A DNA stretch of 64,000 bases. It comes from Rugamonas sp. A1-17 (GTDB taxonomy: Bacteria > Pseudomonadota > Gammaproteobacteria > Burkholderiales > Burkholderiaceae_D). Below are positions 26,022 through 35,883 of the stretch, piece after piece. The stretch is taken from contig JAJLPB010000005.1 of NCBI GenBank assembly GCA_025548565.1, positions 1 through 64,000 on the forward strand, in the 5' to 3' direction. Made by a program: the position numbers and the translations under genes. The notes below the pieces were generated by a model that was given only the letters and a program-made list of their open reading frames with translations, was not told the DNA's origin and did not search any database. Each line of letters begins with the position of its first letter. Position 1 is the stretch's first letter.

Positions 26022-28976
26022 ATGAAACAGTTTAAAAAAACGGCGATCGCGCTGGGCCTGGCCCAGATGGCGTCCATGGCGATGGCGCAGACCGCGCCCG
26101 CCACCGACAACAGCGCGACCGTGATCGTGACCGGCCAGCGCGCGGCGCTGCAGTCGGCGCAGAAGATCAAACAGAATGCCGATGAAATCGTCGATTCCAT
26201 CGTCGCCGACGATATCGGCAAGCTGCCGGACCGCTCGGTGACGGAGGTGTTGCAGCGCATCGTGGGCGTGACCATCGACCGCACCATGGCCAAGGGCGAC
26301 CCGGAGCACTTCTCGGTCGAAGGCTCGGGCGTGTCGATCCGTGGCTTGAGCTATGTGCGCTCCGAGCTCAATGGCCGCGATTCGTTCTCCGCCAACGGCG
26401 GCCGTTCGCTGAACTTCGAAGACGTGCCGCCAGAGCTGATGGCCGGCGTCGACATCTACAAGAACCCATCGGCGGAACAGGTCGAGGGCGCCATCGGCGG
26501 CCTGGTGAACCTGCGCACCGCGATGCCGTTCGATTACAAGGGATTCAAGGCCGCCATCTCGGCCGACCGCACCTGGTCGGAACTGAAGAAGGGCAAGACC
26601 TCGCCATCGTATTCGGGCCTGGTGTCCAACCGCTGGAAAACCCCTGTCGGTGAAATCGGCGCCTTGCTGGACCTGGCGTACTCGGAAAGCGCGACCCGCA
26701 CCGACGCCTTCCAGGTCGAGCCTTACTATCCGATGAAAGACGCCAACGGCAACCCGGTCTTCGCACCGAAGGGCGCGCAATGGCGCACGTTGCAATTCGA
26801 CCGCAAGCGCGAAGGCGCATACGGCGCGCTGCAATGGAAGAAGGACGACTGGTCCAGCTCCCTGACCATGTTTAAATCGAAGTATGAGATGAAGTGGGAC
26901 GAGCAGGCGATCTTCGCCCAATCGAGCCCGTACAACATCCGCCTGTCCCCGGATTCGACCTTTAACTCGCGCGGCGCGCTGCTGACCGGCACCCTGACCG
27001 ACTCCTCCGGCGCCGGCATCAACTTCGGCGACGACACCCGCGCCGCCAACCGCAAGTCCGACACCACCGACCTGTCGTGGAACCTGCGCTGGCGTCACGA
27101 CAGCTGGACCGTCACCACCGATCTGCAGCACATCAAGGCCAAGACCAACAGCTTCGATTCGACCGTGGCGACCGGCGTCCAGATGCCGCAGGAGCAGCTT
27201 GACCTGACCGGCAATGTGCCTAAGCTGATCTTCAGCGATGCGGACCGCGCCTACCTGGCGAATCCGAACAACTACTACTGGGCGTTCACGATGGAACACC
27301 TGGACCGCGCCAAGGCCGATGAAACCGCGTGGAAGACGGACGTCAAGTACGACTTCGATCATCCGGTGCTGCGCGACGTGCGCTTTGGCGTGCGCCTGAC
27401 GGATCGTTCGGCGACGACGACCAAATCCAACCCTGACTACAACTGGGCCGCCATCACCCAGCCATGGCAGGGCGAGATTTCGCACCTGGCTTACCTGGGC
27501 GATCCTCGCTTCGCCGGCAATACCAACCTGCACAGCTTCAATAACTTCTTCAACGGCGGCGTGTCGGTGCCGTCGGTGGTGTTCCCGAACGCCTCGCTGG
27601 CGCAGGGCTACCCAAGCTCCTACGCCCAGCTGCACACCTATCACGACATCCTGTGCGCGGAAAAAGGCAATACCTGCTCGCCATGGACGCCGGCTACCTT
27701 CGGCACCAATCCAATCGGCACCAACGACCAGACGGAAAAAACCAAGGCGCTGTACGGCCAGTTGCGCTTCGGCTGGGATAACCTGAAATATCCGGTGGAC
27801 GGCAACGTCGGCATGCGCTATGTGCAAACCGATTCGACCGCGCACGGTTACACCGTGTTCAGCTCGACCGCGCCGACCGGCGCCACCCAGGGCGTGCCGA
27901 TTCCGGTCATCGCGCCGTTCTCCAAGGCGCAGGACTTCGACAACAGCTATCACAACTTCCTGCCTAGCCTGAACCTGCGCCTGAAGGCCTCCGACACGCT
28001 GCAGTTCCGCTTTGCCGCGGCATCGGCATTGTCCCGCCCTGACTTCACCCAGCTGCAGGCTTACACCACGCTGTCGCAAACCGCCGATTCGACGACCAAG
28101 AACGGCGTCACCACCATCAACACCTTGACCCAGGACGGTACCGGATCGGGTAACCCCAACCTGCGTCCGACCACGTCGAAGCAGCTCGACCTGACGATGG
28201 AGTGGTACTTCGCGCCGAGCGGTTCGTTCACCGCGGCGGTGTTCAACAAGCAGCTGAAAGACATCGTCGTCAACCAGGTGTACACCTATCAGTTGACCGA
28301 CGTGAACGGCAAGCCGCAGAACTTCAACGTGACTGGCCCGATCAATGGCGCCAAGGGCCACGCGCGCGGTATAGAGCTGGCCTTCCAGCAGTACTTCGAC
28401 AAGCTGCCTGGCGCATGGTCCGGCCTTGGCATGCAAGCCAACTTCACCTTCGTCGACAGCAAGCGCGAACTGTATAACCCAGTGTTCTCGAAATACTGCA
28501 CTGGCGGCGACAGCGCCAGCAACGTCAACCTGAACCTGAACGGCTGCGATACCAACGGCACCTCCTTCGGCAACCTGCCGCTGGAGAACCTGTCGCGCCA
28601 GTCGTACAATCTGGCGCTGCTGTATGACAAAGGTCCTGTCTCGGGACGCCTGGCCTACAACTGGCGTTCCAAGTCGCTGCAAGGCGTGAACGTCAACGGT
28701 ACCAAGGGCGGCGATGCCACGGATACCAATCCTGCCAGCCCAGGCTTCGGCCAGACCAATGTCGCATGGGCGCTGCCTACCTGGGCGGATTCCTACGGCC
28801 AGCTGGATGCGTCGGTGTTCTACAAATTCAGCGACAAGGTGCAGCTTGGCCTGGAAGCGCAGAATCTGACCGATTCGACATTCAAGCAGCTGATGCAGCA
28901 AAATATCGGGATGATGGGACGCGCATGGTTCAAGACCGGCCGTCGCGTGGTCGCGAAACTGAGCTACGACTTCTAA
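26022..28976 (+). CDS. TonB-dependent receptor, xyloglucan-oligosaccharide uptake candidate
   Basis: A 984-residue outer-membrane receptor. A signal peptide ends at MAMAQTA, followed by the TonB box-like segment ATVIVTGQRAAL and a plug domain beginning IVDSIVADDIGKLPDRSV. The long beta-barrel ends in VAKLSYDF with a terminal phenylalanine. The IGKLPDRSVTEVLQR plug belongs to the class that accompanies glycan loci in proteobacteria. As first gene of the operon with four exo-glycosidases, it probably imports xyloglucan fragments released by the GH74 enzyme. Substrate assignment is contextual. Confidence 0.88.
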   Translation: MKQFKKTAIALGLAQMASMAMAQTAPATDNSATVIVTGQRAALQSAQKIKQNADEIVDSIVADDIGKLPDRSVTEVLQRIVGVTIDRTMAKGDPEHFSVEGSGVSIRGLSYVRSELNGRDSFSANGGRSLNFEDVPPELMAGVDIYKNPSAEQVEGAIGGLVNLRTAMPFDYKGFKAAISADRTWSELKKGKTSPSYSGLVSNRWKTPVGEIGALLDLAYSESATRTDAFQVEPYYPMKDANGNPVFAPKGAQWRTLQFDRKREGAYGALQWKKDDWSSSLTMFKSKYEMKWDEQAIFAQSSPYNIRLSPDSTFNSRGALLTGTLTDSSGAGINFGDDTRAANRKSDTTDLSWNLRWRHDSWTVTTDLQHIKAKTNSFDSTVATGVQMPQEQLDLTGNVPKLIFSDADRAYLANPNNYYWAFTMEHLDRAKADETAWKTDVKYDFDHPVLRDVRFGVRLTDRSATTTKSNPDYNWAAITQPWQGEISHLAYLGDPRFAGNTNLHSFNNFFNGGVSVPSVVFPNASLAQGYPSSYAQLHTYHDILCAEKGNTCSPWTPATFGTNPIGTNDQTEKTKALYGQLRFGWDNLKYPVDGNVGMRYVQTDSTAHGYTVFSSTAPTGATQGVPIPVIAPFSKAQDFDNSYHNFLPSLNLRLKASDTLQFRFAAASALSRPDFTQLQAYTTLSQTADSTTKNGVTTINTLTQDGTGSGNPNLRPTTSKQLDLTMEWYFAPSGSFTAAVFNKQLKDIVVNQVYTYQLTDVNGKPQNFNVTGPINGAKGHARGIELAFQQYFDKLPGAWSGLGMQANFTFVDSKRELYNPVFSKYCTGGDSASNVNLNLNGCDTNGTSFGNLPLENLSRQSYNLALLYDKGPVSGRLAYNWRSKSLQGVNVNGTKGGDATDTNPASPGFGQTNVAWALPTWADSYGQLDASVFYKFSDKVQLGLEAQNLTDSTFKQLMQQNIGMMGRAWFKTGRRVVAKLSYDF

Positions 28977-28997
28977 ACTACGAAAGGCTTTAAACAG

Positions 28998-30644
28998 ATG
29001 AAGCATACCGCCCGCCAGTTTTTCTCCGTTTTGAGTTTCGCGGCCCTGGCCGCAACTGGCGCGGCGGCTGCCGACCTGCCGCAGCTTGTGAAGAAGGACG
29101 GCCGCCACGCCCTGATGGTCGATGGCGCGCCGTTTGTGATGTTCGGCGCACAGGTGCACAACTCCAGCAATTATCCGCTGGCGTTGAACAAGGTGTGGCC
29201 AGCCATCAAAGACATGAACGCCAACACCGTCGAGATTCCCGTGGCATGGGAGCAGATCGAGCCGGTTGAAGGCAAATTCGATTTCAGTTACGTCGACACC
29301 TTGCTGGCGCAGGCGCGCGAGCACAAGGTGCGCCTGGTGCTGCTGTGGTTCGGCACCTGGAAGAACACCGGCCCGCAGTACACGCCGGAGTGGGTCAAGT
29401 TTAATAACAAGCGCTTCCCGCGCATGGTGGACAAGGACGGTAAAACTGTTTATTGCCTGTCGCCGAACAGCGAGGAAACGATGAAGGCCGACAGGAAGGC
29501 CTTTGTCGCGCTGATGGAACACATCAAGAAAGCCGATTCGGCACAGCGCACCGTCATCATGATGCAGGTCGAGAATGAGGTCGGCACCTACGGTTTCGTG
29601 CGCGACTTCGCGCCCAACGCGCAGGCGGCGTTCGAGCAGAATGTGCCGCAGGCCGTGCTGGATCATAAAAAATCGCCGGTGGCGCTGGCCGCCAGCGGCA
29701 CCTGGAAGCAGGTCTACGGCGATTACGCCGACGAGTACTTCCACGCTTATTCCATCGCCAGCTATATCGAGGAAATCGCCAAGGCCGGCCGCGCCGTCTA
29801 CAACCTGCCGATGTACGTCAATAACGCGTTGCGCGATCCGCTGGAGTCGCCGGTGATGCCGTGGAAGGGCAACTTCGCCAGCGGCGGGCCGACCTTCGAC
29901 GTGATCGATATTTACAAGGCCGCCGCGCCGCACATCGACATCGCCGCGCCGGACATCTACGCGCCGGAGTCGAACAAATTCCACGCCACGCTGGACCGCT
30001 TCCAGCGCCCGGACAACGCGCTGATGCTGCCGGAGATGAGCAACGCCTCGCAATACGTGCGCTATGCCTACCTGGTGCTGGGCCGCGGTTCGCTGGCGTT
30101 CTCGCCGTTCGGTATCGACTACGCGGACTACAGCAACTTCCCGCTCGGCTCCAAGGCGACCGACAAGACCATGGTGGCGCCGTTCGGCAAAATCTACGCC
30201 GTCTTCCGGCCGATGGAACGCCAGTGGGCCAAGTGGGCGTTCGAGGGCCGCACCTACGGCGTGGCCGAGGGCGACGACCGCAAGCCGCAGACCGTGGCGA
30301 TGAAGAACTGGAACGCAACCGTCAGCTTCCGCATGTGGCAGTTCGGCGACGCGGACTGGCTGGCCAAGATCAAGGATCTGCCGGCGGACACCGAGCAGCC
30401 CAACGGCGGGGCGTCGATCGCGCAGATCGGCGACAACGAATTCATCGTGGTGGGCCAGCACGCGCGTGTGAGCTTCGACAGCGCCGATGGCAAGCCGTCC
30501 ATGCTGGCGCGTGTGGAAGAGGGACATTTCGACGCTTCCGGCAAATGGATCATGGAGCGCAACTGGAACGGCGACCAGACAGATTACGGCTTGAACCTGA
30601 CCGGCAATCCGGTGGTTCTCAAGGTCAAACTGGGTACATACTGA
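28998..30644 (+). CDS. GH35 beta-galactosidase
   Basis: A 548-residue exported glycosidase with signal peptide to about residue 24. The TIM barrel shows QVENEVG with the acid/base Glu194, and LMLPEMSN with the presumed nucleophile Glu346. The C-terminal beta domain from about 380 resembles that of the Cellvibrio GH35 enzyme that removes galactose from xyloglucan oligosaccharides. It lies 21 bases after the receptor gene. Probable role: periplasmic removal of beta-1,2-galactose side groups. Confidence 0.88.
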   Translation: MKHTARQFFSVLSFAALAATGAAAADLPQLVKKDGRHALMVDGAPFVMFGAQVHNSSNYPLALNKVWPAIKDMNANTVEIPVAWEQIEPVEGKFDFSYVDTLLAQAREHKVRLVLLWFGTWKNTGPQYTPEWVKFNNKRFPRMVDKDGKTVYCLSPNSEETMKADRKAFVALMEHIKKADSAQRTVIMMQVENEVGTYGFVRDFAPNAQAAFEQNVPQAVLDHKKSPVALAASGTWKQVYGDYADEYFHAYSIASYIEEIAKAGRAVYNLPMYVNNALRDPLESPVMPWKGNFASGGPTFDVIDIYKAAAPHIDIAAPDIYAPESNKFHATLDRFQRPDNALMLPEMSNASQYVRYAYLVLGRGSLAFSPFGIDYADYSNFPLGSKATDKTMVAPFGKIYAVFRPMERQWAKWAFEGRTYGVAEGDDRKPQTVAMKNWNATVSFRMWQFGDADWLAKIKDLPADTEQPNGGASIAQIGDNEFIVVGQHARVSFDSADGKPSMLARVEEGHFDASGKWIMERNWNGDQTDYGLNLTGNPVVLKVKLGTY

Positions 30645-30659
30645 AAATACGGAGATTAA

Positions 30660-33536
30660 ATGCGATTCAAATCGATAGTGCCTGCGGCGTCGTGCCTGGC
30701 GGTGATGGTGTCGGGCCACGCGTTGGCCGGCACGTTTGAGAAGACCGCCACCGGCGTCGTGGTCAAGCCGGATACGGGCGCGGCGAAAGAAGTGCGCCTT
30801 GAGGTCATGGCCGACAATATCATCCACGTGGTGAAGCTCGACCAGTCGGGCAAGGATCTCACGCCGTCGCTGATGACGGTGGCCGCTCCTGTTAGCGGTA
30901 ACTTCAGCATCGCCGCATCGGGCAAGGACAAGGTCACGCTGAAGGCGAAGAAGATCTCGGTGGCGGTGTCGCTGGCGACGGGGCAGGTCCAGTTCTTCAA
31001 CGCGGCCGGCAAGGCGTTCCTGAGCCAGGCCTCGGAGAGCATGTCGCCGGTCGATGTCGGCGGCAAGCCGTTCATGGAAGTCAAGGAGGGCTTCAACCAC
31101 GGCACCAAGGACGCCTACTACGGCCTGGGCCAGCACCAGAACGCGCAGATGAATTTGAACGGCGAGGACGTGCTGCTCATGCAGCACAATATGGCGATCG
31201 CCGTGCCGTTCGTGGTCTCGGACAAGAACTACGGCGTTTTGTGGGATAACAATTCGATCTCGCGCTTCGGCGACGCCAAGCCGTATGGTCCGATGGTGCG
31301 CGACCTGAAGGTGATCGACGACGAAGGCAAGGCCGGTGGCCTGACGGCGCGCTACTACATCGGCGGCAAGCTGGCGTTGACCCGCCACGAGAAGGACATC
31401 GCGTATCAATACCTGAAGGACGTGGCCGAGAATTGGCCGAAGGAATTGGGCGAGCTGAAAACACTGAAAGACGTGAAGGTGGTGTGGGATGCGACGCTGA
31501 GCTCCGACAAGCCGGGGGTACACAAGATGCAGCTGTATTCGTCGGACTATGCGACGCTGTCGGTGGACGGCAAGCAGGTAATGGACGTGTGGCGCCAGGG
31601 CTGGAATCCGTGGTATCACAACTTCGAGGTGAAGTTCGAGGCCGGCAAGCCGGTCAAGCTGCACCTGGAGTGGAAACCGTCCGGCGGCATGGTCGCGATC
31701 ACGCACAACGATCCGCTGCCAGAGCCGGAGCGCCACTCGCTGACCTTCTCGTCGGAAGTCGCCCAGAGCATCAACTACTACGTCGTCAGCGGCGACAGCA
31801 TGGACAAGGTCATCGCCGGCTACCGCCACCTGACCGGCCAGGCGCCGATGATGCCGAAGTGGGCCTACGGCTTCTGGCAATCGCGCCAGCGCTACGAAAC
31901 TCAGGAGCAGCTGCTCGGCGTGCTGCGCGAGTACCGCAAGCAGGGCTGGCCGGTGGATAACCTGGTGCAGGACTGGTTCTACTGGCCGCAGGACCAGTGG
32001 GGCTCGCACGATTTCGACAAGGCGCGCTTCCCGGATCCGAAAGGGATGCTGGACGAGGCCCACAAGGCGCACGCGCGCGTGATGATTTCGATCTGGGGCA
32101 AGTTCTACGCGAACACCGACAACTACAAGGAGTTGGCGGCCAAGGGTCATATGTGGACCAAGAACGTCGAAGACGGCGCGCTTGACTGGGTAGGCCCAGG
32201 CTACAAGAACAGCCACTACGATCCGTACACCAAGGAAGCGCGCGACATCTACTATCGCCAGATGAAGCCCAAGCTGATCGACCTGGGCTTCGACGCCTGG
32301 TGGATGGATAACACCGAGGCGGATGTGCTGTCCAATTCCCGTCCGGAGGATTTCAAGAAGCTGATCGGGCCAACCGTGTATGGCGCAGGCGAGATCACTT
32401 TCAATCCGTATAGCTTGGCGCATACCGAGGGCTTCTACCAGGGCCTGAAGCGCGACCAGCCGGACAAGCGCCAGTTCATCCTGTCTCGCTCCGGCTTCGC
32501 AGGCATCCAGCGCAACGCGACCGCCGTGTGGAGCGGCGATACGGCCAGCCGCTGGAACAACCTGTACGACCAGATCTCGGCAGGCGTCAGCATTTCGATG
32601 TCGGGCATTCCCAACTGGACGCACGATATCGGCGGCTATGCGCAGGAGGATCGTTACCAGGTCGGCGAAGTCGGTTCGGCGCAGGAGAACCGTGCTACCG
32701 GCGCGGCCGTGGGCAAGCCGGAAGACATGAAGGAATGGCGCGAGCTGAATCTGCGCTGGTTCCAGTTCGGCGCGTTCTCGCCGCTGTTCCGCTCCCATGG
32801 CGAGGTGGTGAAGCGCGAGATCCACGAGATCGCGCCGGAAGGCTCGCCGATGCGCGACTCGATGGTCTGGTACGACAAGCTGCGTTATCGCATGATGCCT
32901 TACATTTACTCGGCCGCCGCCGATATCCACTACGAGTCCGGCTCGATCATGCGCGGCCTGGTGATGGATTTCCCGAACGACGAAGCGGTCAAGGATATCA
33001 AGGACCAGTACTTGTTCGGCCATAACCTGATGGTGGCGCCGGTGTATGTGTACGGTGCGCGCGAACGCAGCGTCTACATGCCGAAGGGCGCAAGCTGGTA
33101 CGACTTCTATACCGGCGAAGTGCACAAGGGTGGGGGCACGGCGACGATCAAAGCGCCGGAGACCCGCATGCCGTTGCTGGTGAAGGCCGGCTCGATCCTG
33201 CCGATGGGACCAGTGACCCAGTATGTGGATGAGAAGCCGGATGCGCCGATCACCCTCAACATCTACACCGGCGCCGACGGCAAGTTCAGTCTCTACGAGG
33301 ACGATGGCGTGAGCAACGCCTACCTGCGCGGAGAGTTCAGCCGCATCCCGCTGAGCTACAACGACAAGACCGGCGTTGTGACGATCGGCGAGCGTGTCGG
33401 CCAGTACAAGGGCATGGTGGCCAAGCGCCAGTTCAAGCTGCGCTTCATCAAGGCTGGCATATCGAGCTCGGATGATTTCGATGCTGCCGACAAGGTGGTC
33501 GCATACGAGGGCAAGTCGATCACGGTCAGGAAATAA
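30660..33536 (+). CDS. GH31 alpha-xylosidase with PA14-like insert
   Basis: A 958-residue exported enzyme (signal peptide to about residue 23). The N-terminal GH31 beta-sandwich is interrupted by a PA14-like module at about residues 265-350, an arrangement known from the Cellvibrio xyloglucan alpha-xylosidase. The barrel carries [13 protein letters not shown] with the nucleophile Asp550, and [10 protein letters not shown] with the acid/base Asp627. It should release xylose from the non-reducing end of xyloglucan oligosaccharides. The stop is followed one base later by the next start. Confidence 0.9.
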   Translation: MRFKSIVPAASCLAVMVSGHALAGTFEKTATGVVVKPDTGAAKEVRLEVMADNIIHVVKLDQSGKDLTPSLMTVAAPVSGNFSIAASGKDKVTLKAKKISVAVSLATGQVQFFNAAGKAFLSQASESMSPVDVGGKPFMEVKEGFNHGTKDAYYGLGQHQNAQMNLNGEDVLLMQHNMAIAVPFVVSDKNYGVLWDNNSISRFGDAKPYGPMVRDLKVIDDEGKAGGLTARYYIGGKLALTRHEKDIAYQYLKDVAENWPKELGELKTLKDVKVVWDATLSSDKPGVHKMQLYSSDYATLSVDGKQVMDVWRQGWNPWYHNFEVKFEAGKPVKLHLEWKPSGGMVAITHNDPLPEPERHSLTFSSEVAQSINYYVVSGDSMDKVIAGYRHLTGQAPMMPKWAYGFWQSRQRYETQEQLLGVLREYRKQGWPVDNLVQDWFYWPQDQWGSHDFDKARFPDPKGMLDEAHKAHARVMISIWGKFYANTDNYKELAAKGHMWTKNVEDGALDWVGPGYKNSHYDPYTKEARDIYYRQMKPKLIDLGFDAWWMDNTEADVLSNSRPEDFKKLIGPTVYGAGEITFNPYSLAHTEGFYQGLKRDQPDKRQFILSRSGFAGIQRNATAVWSGDTASRWNNLYDQISAGVSISMSGIPNWTHDIGGYAQEDRYQVGEVGSAQENRATGAAVGKPEDMKEWRELNLRWFQFGAFSPLFRSHGEVVKREIHEIAPEGSPMRDSMVWYDKLRYRMMPYIYSAAADIHYESGSIMRGLVMDFPNDEAVKDIKDQYLFGHNLMVAPVYVYGARERSVYMPKGASWYDFYTGEVHKGGGTATIKAPETRMPLLVKAGSILPMGPVTQYVDEKPDAPITLNIYTGADGKFSLYEDDGVSNAYLRGEFSRIPLSYNDKTGVVTIGERVGQYKGMVAKRQFKLRFIKAGISSSDDFDAADKVVAYEGKSITVRK

Positions 33537-33537
33537 G

Positions 33538-35883
33538 ATGTTTCGACACGTGATGGTGGCGGCGGGCTTGTTCGCCGCGCAGCTGTGCTACGCAGCGGAG
33601 GTCCGCGACCTCGCGCTGCGCTACGACCGGCCGGCGCCCGATACGGCGCAGGGCTGGGAGCAGGAGGCGCTGCCGATCGGGAATGGCCGCATCGGCGCGA
33701 TGATCTTCGGCCAGCTGGCGCGGGAGCGCATCCAGTTCAACGACATCACGCTGTGGACCGGCGACGACAAGGTGATGGGCTCTTACCAGCCCTTCGGCGA
33801 CGTCTACATCAACCTGCCGGGGCACGAGCAAGCCACCACGGCCTACGCGCGCCAGCTGGATATCGGCCAGAGCCTGCATAGCGTCAGCTACACGCACGGG
33901 GGCGTCAAGTTCAAGCGCGAAGCCTTCGCCAGCTTCCCGGCGCAGGTGATCGCGATGCGCCTGAGCGCCGACAAGCGCGGGCAGTACACCGGTTCGATAG
34001 AACTGACCGACATGCACGACGCGCAGATCAACGTGGTGGGCAACCGCATTGTCGCCACGGGTTCGCTGCGCGGCAAAGGCGACGCCTCCAGCAATGCGAT
34101 GGACTACGCCAGCGAGCTGCAGGTGATGAACGAAGGCGGGGCGATCGCTGTCGATGGCAACCGGATCACCTTCAACGGCTGCGATGCGGTGACTTTGATA
34201 CTGGGCGCCGGCACCAGCTACGTGCTCGATCCAGCCAGGAAGTTCCAGGGCGAGCATCCGCTGCCGCGCGTGACGGCGCAGGTGAGCGCTGCGGCGCGTC
34301 CGTGGGCGGCGCTGCTGGCCGAGCACCAGAAGGATTTCGATGCGCAGTTCAAACGCGTCAGCGTGGACTTCGGCGCCGCCGCACCGGCACGCCGCGCGCT
34401 GCCGACCGACCAGCGCATCGCCACCTACACGGCGGAAGGCGGCGATCCGGGGCTGGAGGCGCAGTTCTTCCAGTTCGGCCGCTATCTGCTGATTTCCAGT
34501 TCGCGCGATTCGCTGCCGGCCAATCTCCAGGGCCTGTGGAACAACAGCCTCACGCCGCCGTGGAAGTCGGACTATCACACCAACATCAACATCCAGATGA
34601 ACTACTGGCCGGCGGAACCGGCCAACCTGTCGCAGAACGCGTTGCCGTTCTTCGCGCTGGTGCAGGGCGTGGCACCGGTGTATCGCCAGCTGATTGCCGA
34701 TACGGCGGTGCAGGCGCTTGCGCATCCTGAAGCGGTGCGGATGGCGAAGCCTGACCTGAGCGGCCAGGCCGTGCAACGCGAGGAGACCTTTATCGGCAAT
34801 GCCGGCAAGCCGGTGCGCGGCTGGACCGTGCGTACCGAGTCGAACCCGTTCGGTGCGATGGGCTATGTGTGGAACAAGACCGGCAACGCGTGGTATGCCC
34901 AGCACTTCTGGGAGCACTACGCCTACACGCAGGACAAGACCTTCCTGCGCAACGTCGCCTATCCGATGATGAAGGAGGCGGTGCACTTCTGGCAGGACTA
35001 CCTGAAGCAGTTGCCGGACGGGCGCCTGGTCGCGCCGCTGGGCTGGTCGCCGGAGCACGGGCCGATCGAGGATGGCGTGACCTACGACCAGGAGATCATC
35101 TGGGACCTGTTCAACAATACCGTGGAAGCGGCGGATGTGCTGGGCGACGACCAGGCCTTCCGCGCGCAGGTCGCCGCCATGCGCGACAAGCTGGCCGCGC
35201 CGCGCGTTGGCAGCTGGGGCCAGCTGCTGGAGTGGATGGAGGAGAAAAAGGATCCTGTGCTCGATACGCCGGGCGATACGCATCGCCACGTGTCGCATCT
35301 GTTCGGGCTTTACCCCGGCCGCCAGATCTCGCCGACGCAAACGCCGGAGCTGGCGGCTGCGGCGCGCAAGTCGCTGGAAGGGCGCGGCGATGCCGGCACC
35401 GGCTGGTCGATGGCTTGGAAGACGGCTTACTGGGCGCGGCTGCTGGACGGCGATCACGCTTATAAAATGCTGCGCGGGCAGCTGGCCAAGCCGGGCGCGC
35501 GCGCGGCGCAGCAGAGCGGCAAGGGCAGCGAAGGTAACAACGCCGGAGGCACTTATCCGAACATGCTGGACGCGCATCCGCCGTTCCAGATCGATGGTAA
35601 CTTTGGCGCGGTGGCGGCGATCTGCGAGATGCTGGTGCAGTCGCAGACTGGTGAAATCCATCTGCTGCCGGCGTTGCCGTCCGCATGGCCGGCAGGCTCG
35701 GTCAAGGGCCTGCGCGCACGCGGCGGCTACGAGGTGGATGTGGCCTGGGCCAACGGCAAGCTGACGTCGGCCACGATACGCCGCACCGCGGGTTCCGGCG
35801 CCGGCAAGGTGCGCTACGGCGGCAAGGTCATTCCGCTCAACCTGAAGGCCGGCGAGAGCAAGCGCCTGGGAGCGCAGCTGTGA
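33538..35883 (+). CDS. GH95 alpha-L-fucosidase
   Basis: A 781-residue enzyme of glycoside hydrolase family 95 (inverting alpha-1,2-fucosidase). A signal peptide ends near CYAAEV. The N-terminal domain begins [15 protein letters not shown], followed by [40 protein letters not shown] barrel sequence, LGWSPEHGP and [10 protein letters not shown]. It would remove fucose caps from plant xyloglucan. The ATG at 33538, one base after the GH31 stop, is used rather than the upstream in-frame extension. The stop overlaps the next ATG by one base. Confidence 0.88.
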   Translation: MFRHVMVAAGLFAAQLCYAAEVRDLALRYDRPAPDTAQGWEQEALPIGNGRIGAMIFGQLARERIQFNDITLWTGDDKVMGSYQPFGDVYINLPGHEQATTAYARQLDIGQSLHSVSYTHGGVKFKREAFASFPAQVIAMRLSADKRGQYTGSIELTDMHDAQINVVGNRIVATGSLRGKGDASSNAMDYASELQVMNEGGAIAVDGNRITFNGCDAVTLILGAGTSYVLDPARKFQGEHPLPRVTAQVSAAARPWAALLAEHQKDFDAQFKRVSVDFGAAAPARRALPTDQRIATYTAEGGDPGLEAQFFQFGRYLLISSSRDSLPANLQGLWNNSLTPPWKSDYHTNINIQMNYWPAEPANLSQNALPFFALVQGVAPVYRQLIADTAVQALAHPEAVRMAKPDLSGQAVQREETFIGNAGKPVRGWTVRTESNPFGAMGYVWNKTGNAWYAQHFWEHYAYTQDKTFLRNVAYPMMKEAVHFWQDYLKQLPDGRLVAPLGWSPEHGPIEDGVTYDQEIIWDLFNNTVEAADVLGDDQAFRAQVAAMRDKLAAPRVGSWGQLLEWMEEKKDPVLDTPGDTHRHVSHLFGLYPGRQISPTQTPELAAAARKSLEGRGDAGTGWSMAWKTAYWARLLDGDHAYKMLRGQLAKPGARAAQQSGKGSEGNNAGGTYPNMLDAHPPFQIDGNFGAVAAICEMLVQSQTGEIHLLPALPSAWPAGSVKGLRARGGYEVDVAWANGKLTSATIRRTAGSGAGKVRYGGKVIPLNLKAGESKRLGAQL

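Noticed and set aside
25959..33125. A 2388-codon open frame on the minus strand
   Set aside because: It is antisense to the TonB receptor, GH35 and GH31 genes, all with clear family motifs. High GC at third codon positions leaves the opposite frame free of stops, and the translation is His/Arg/Val-rich with no domain.
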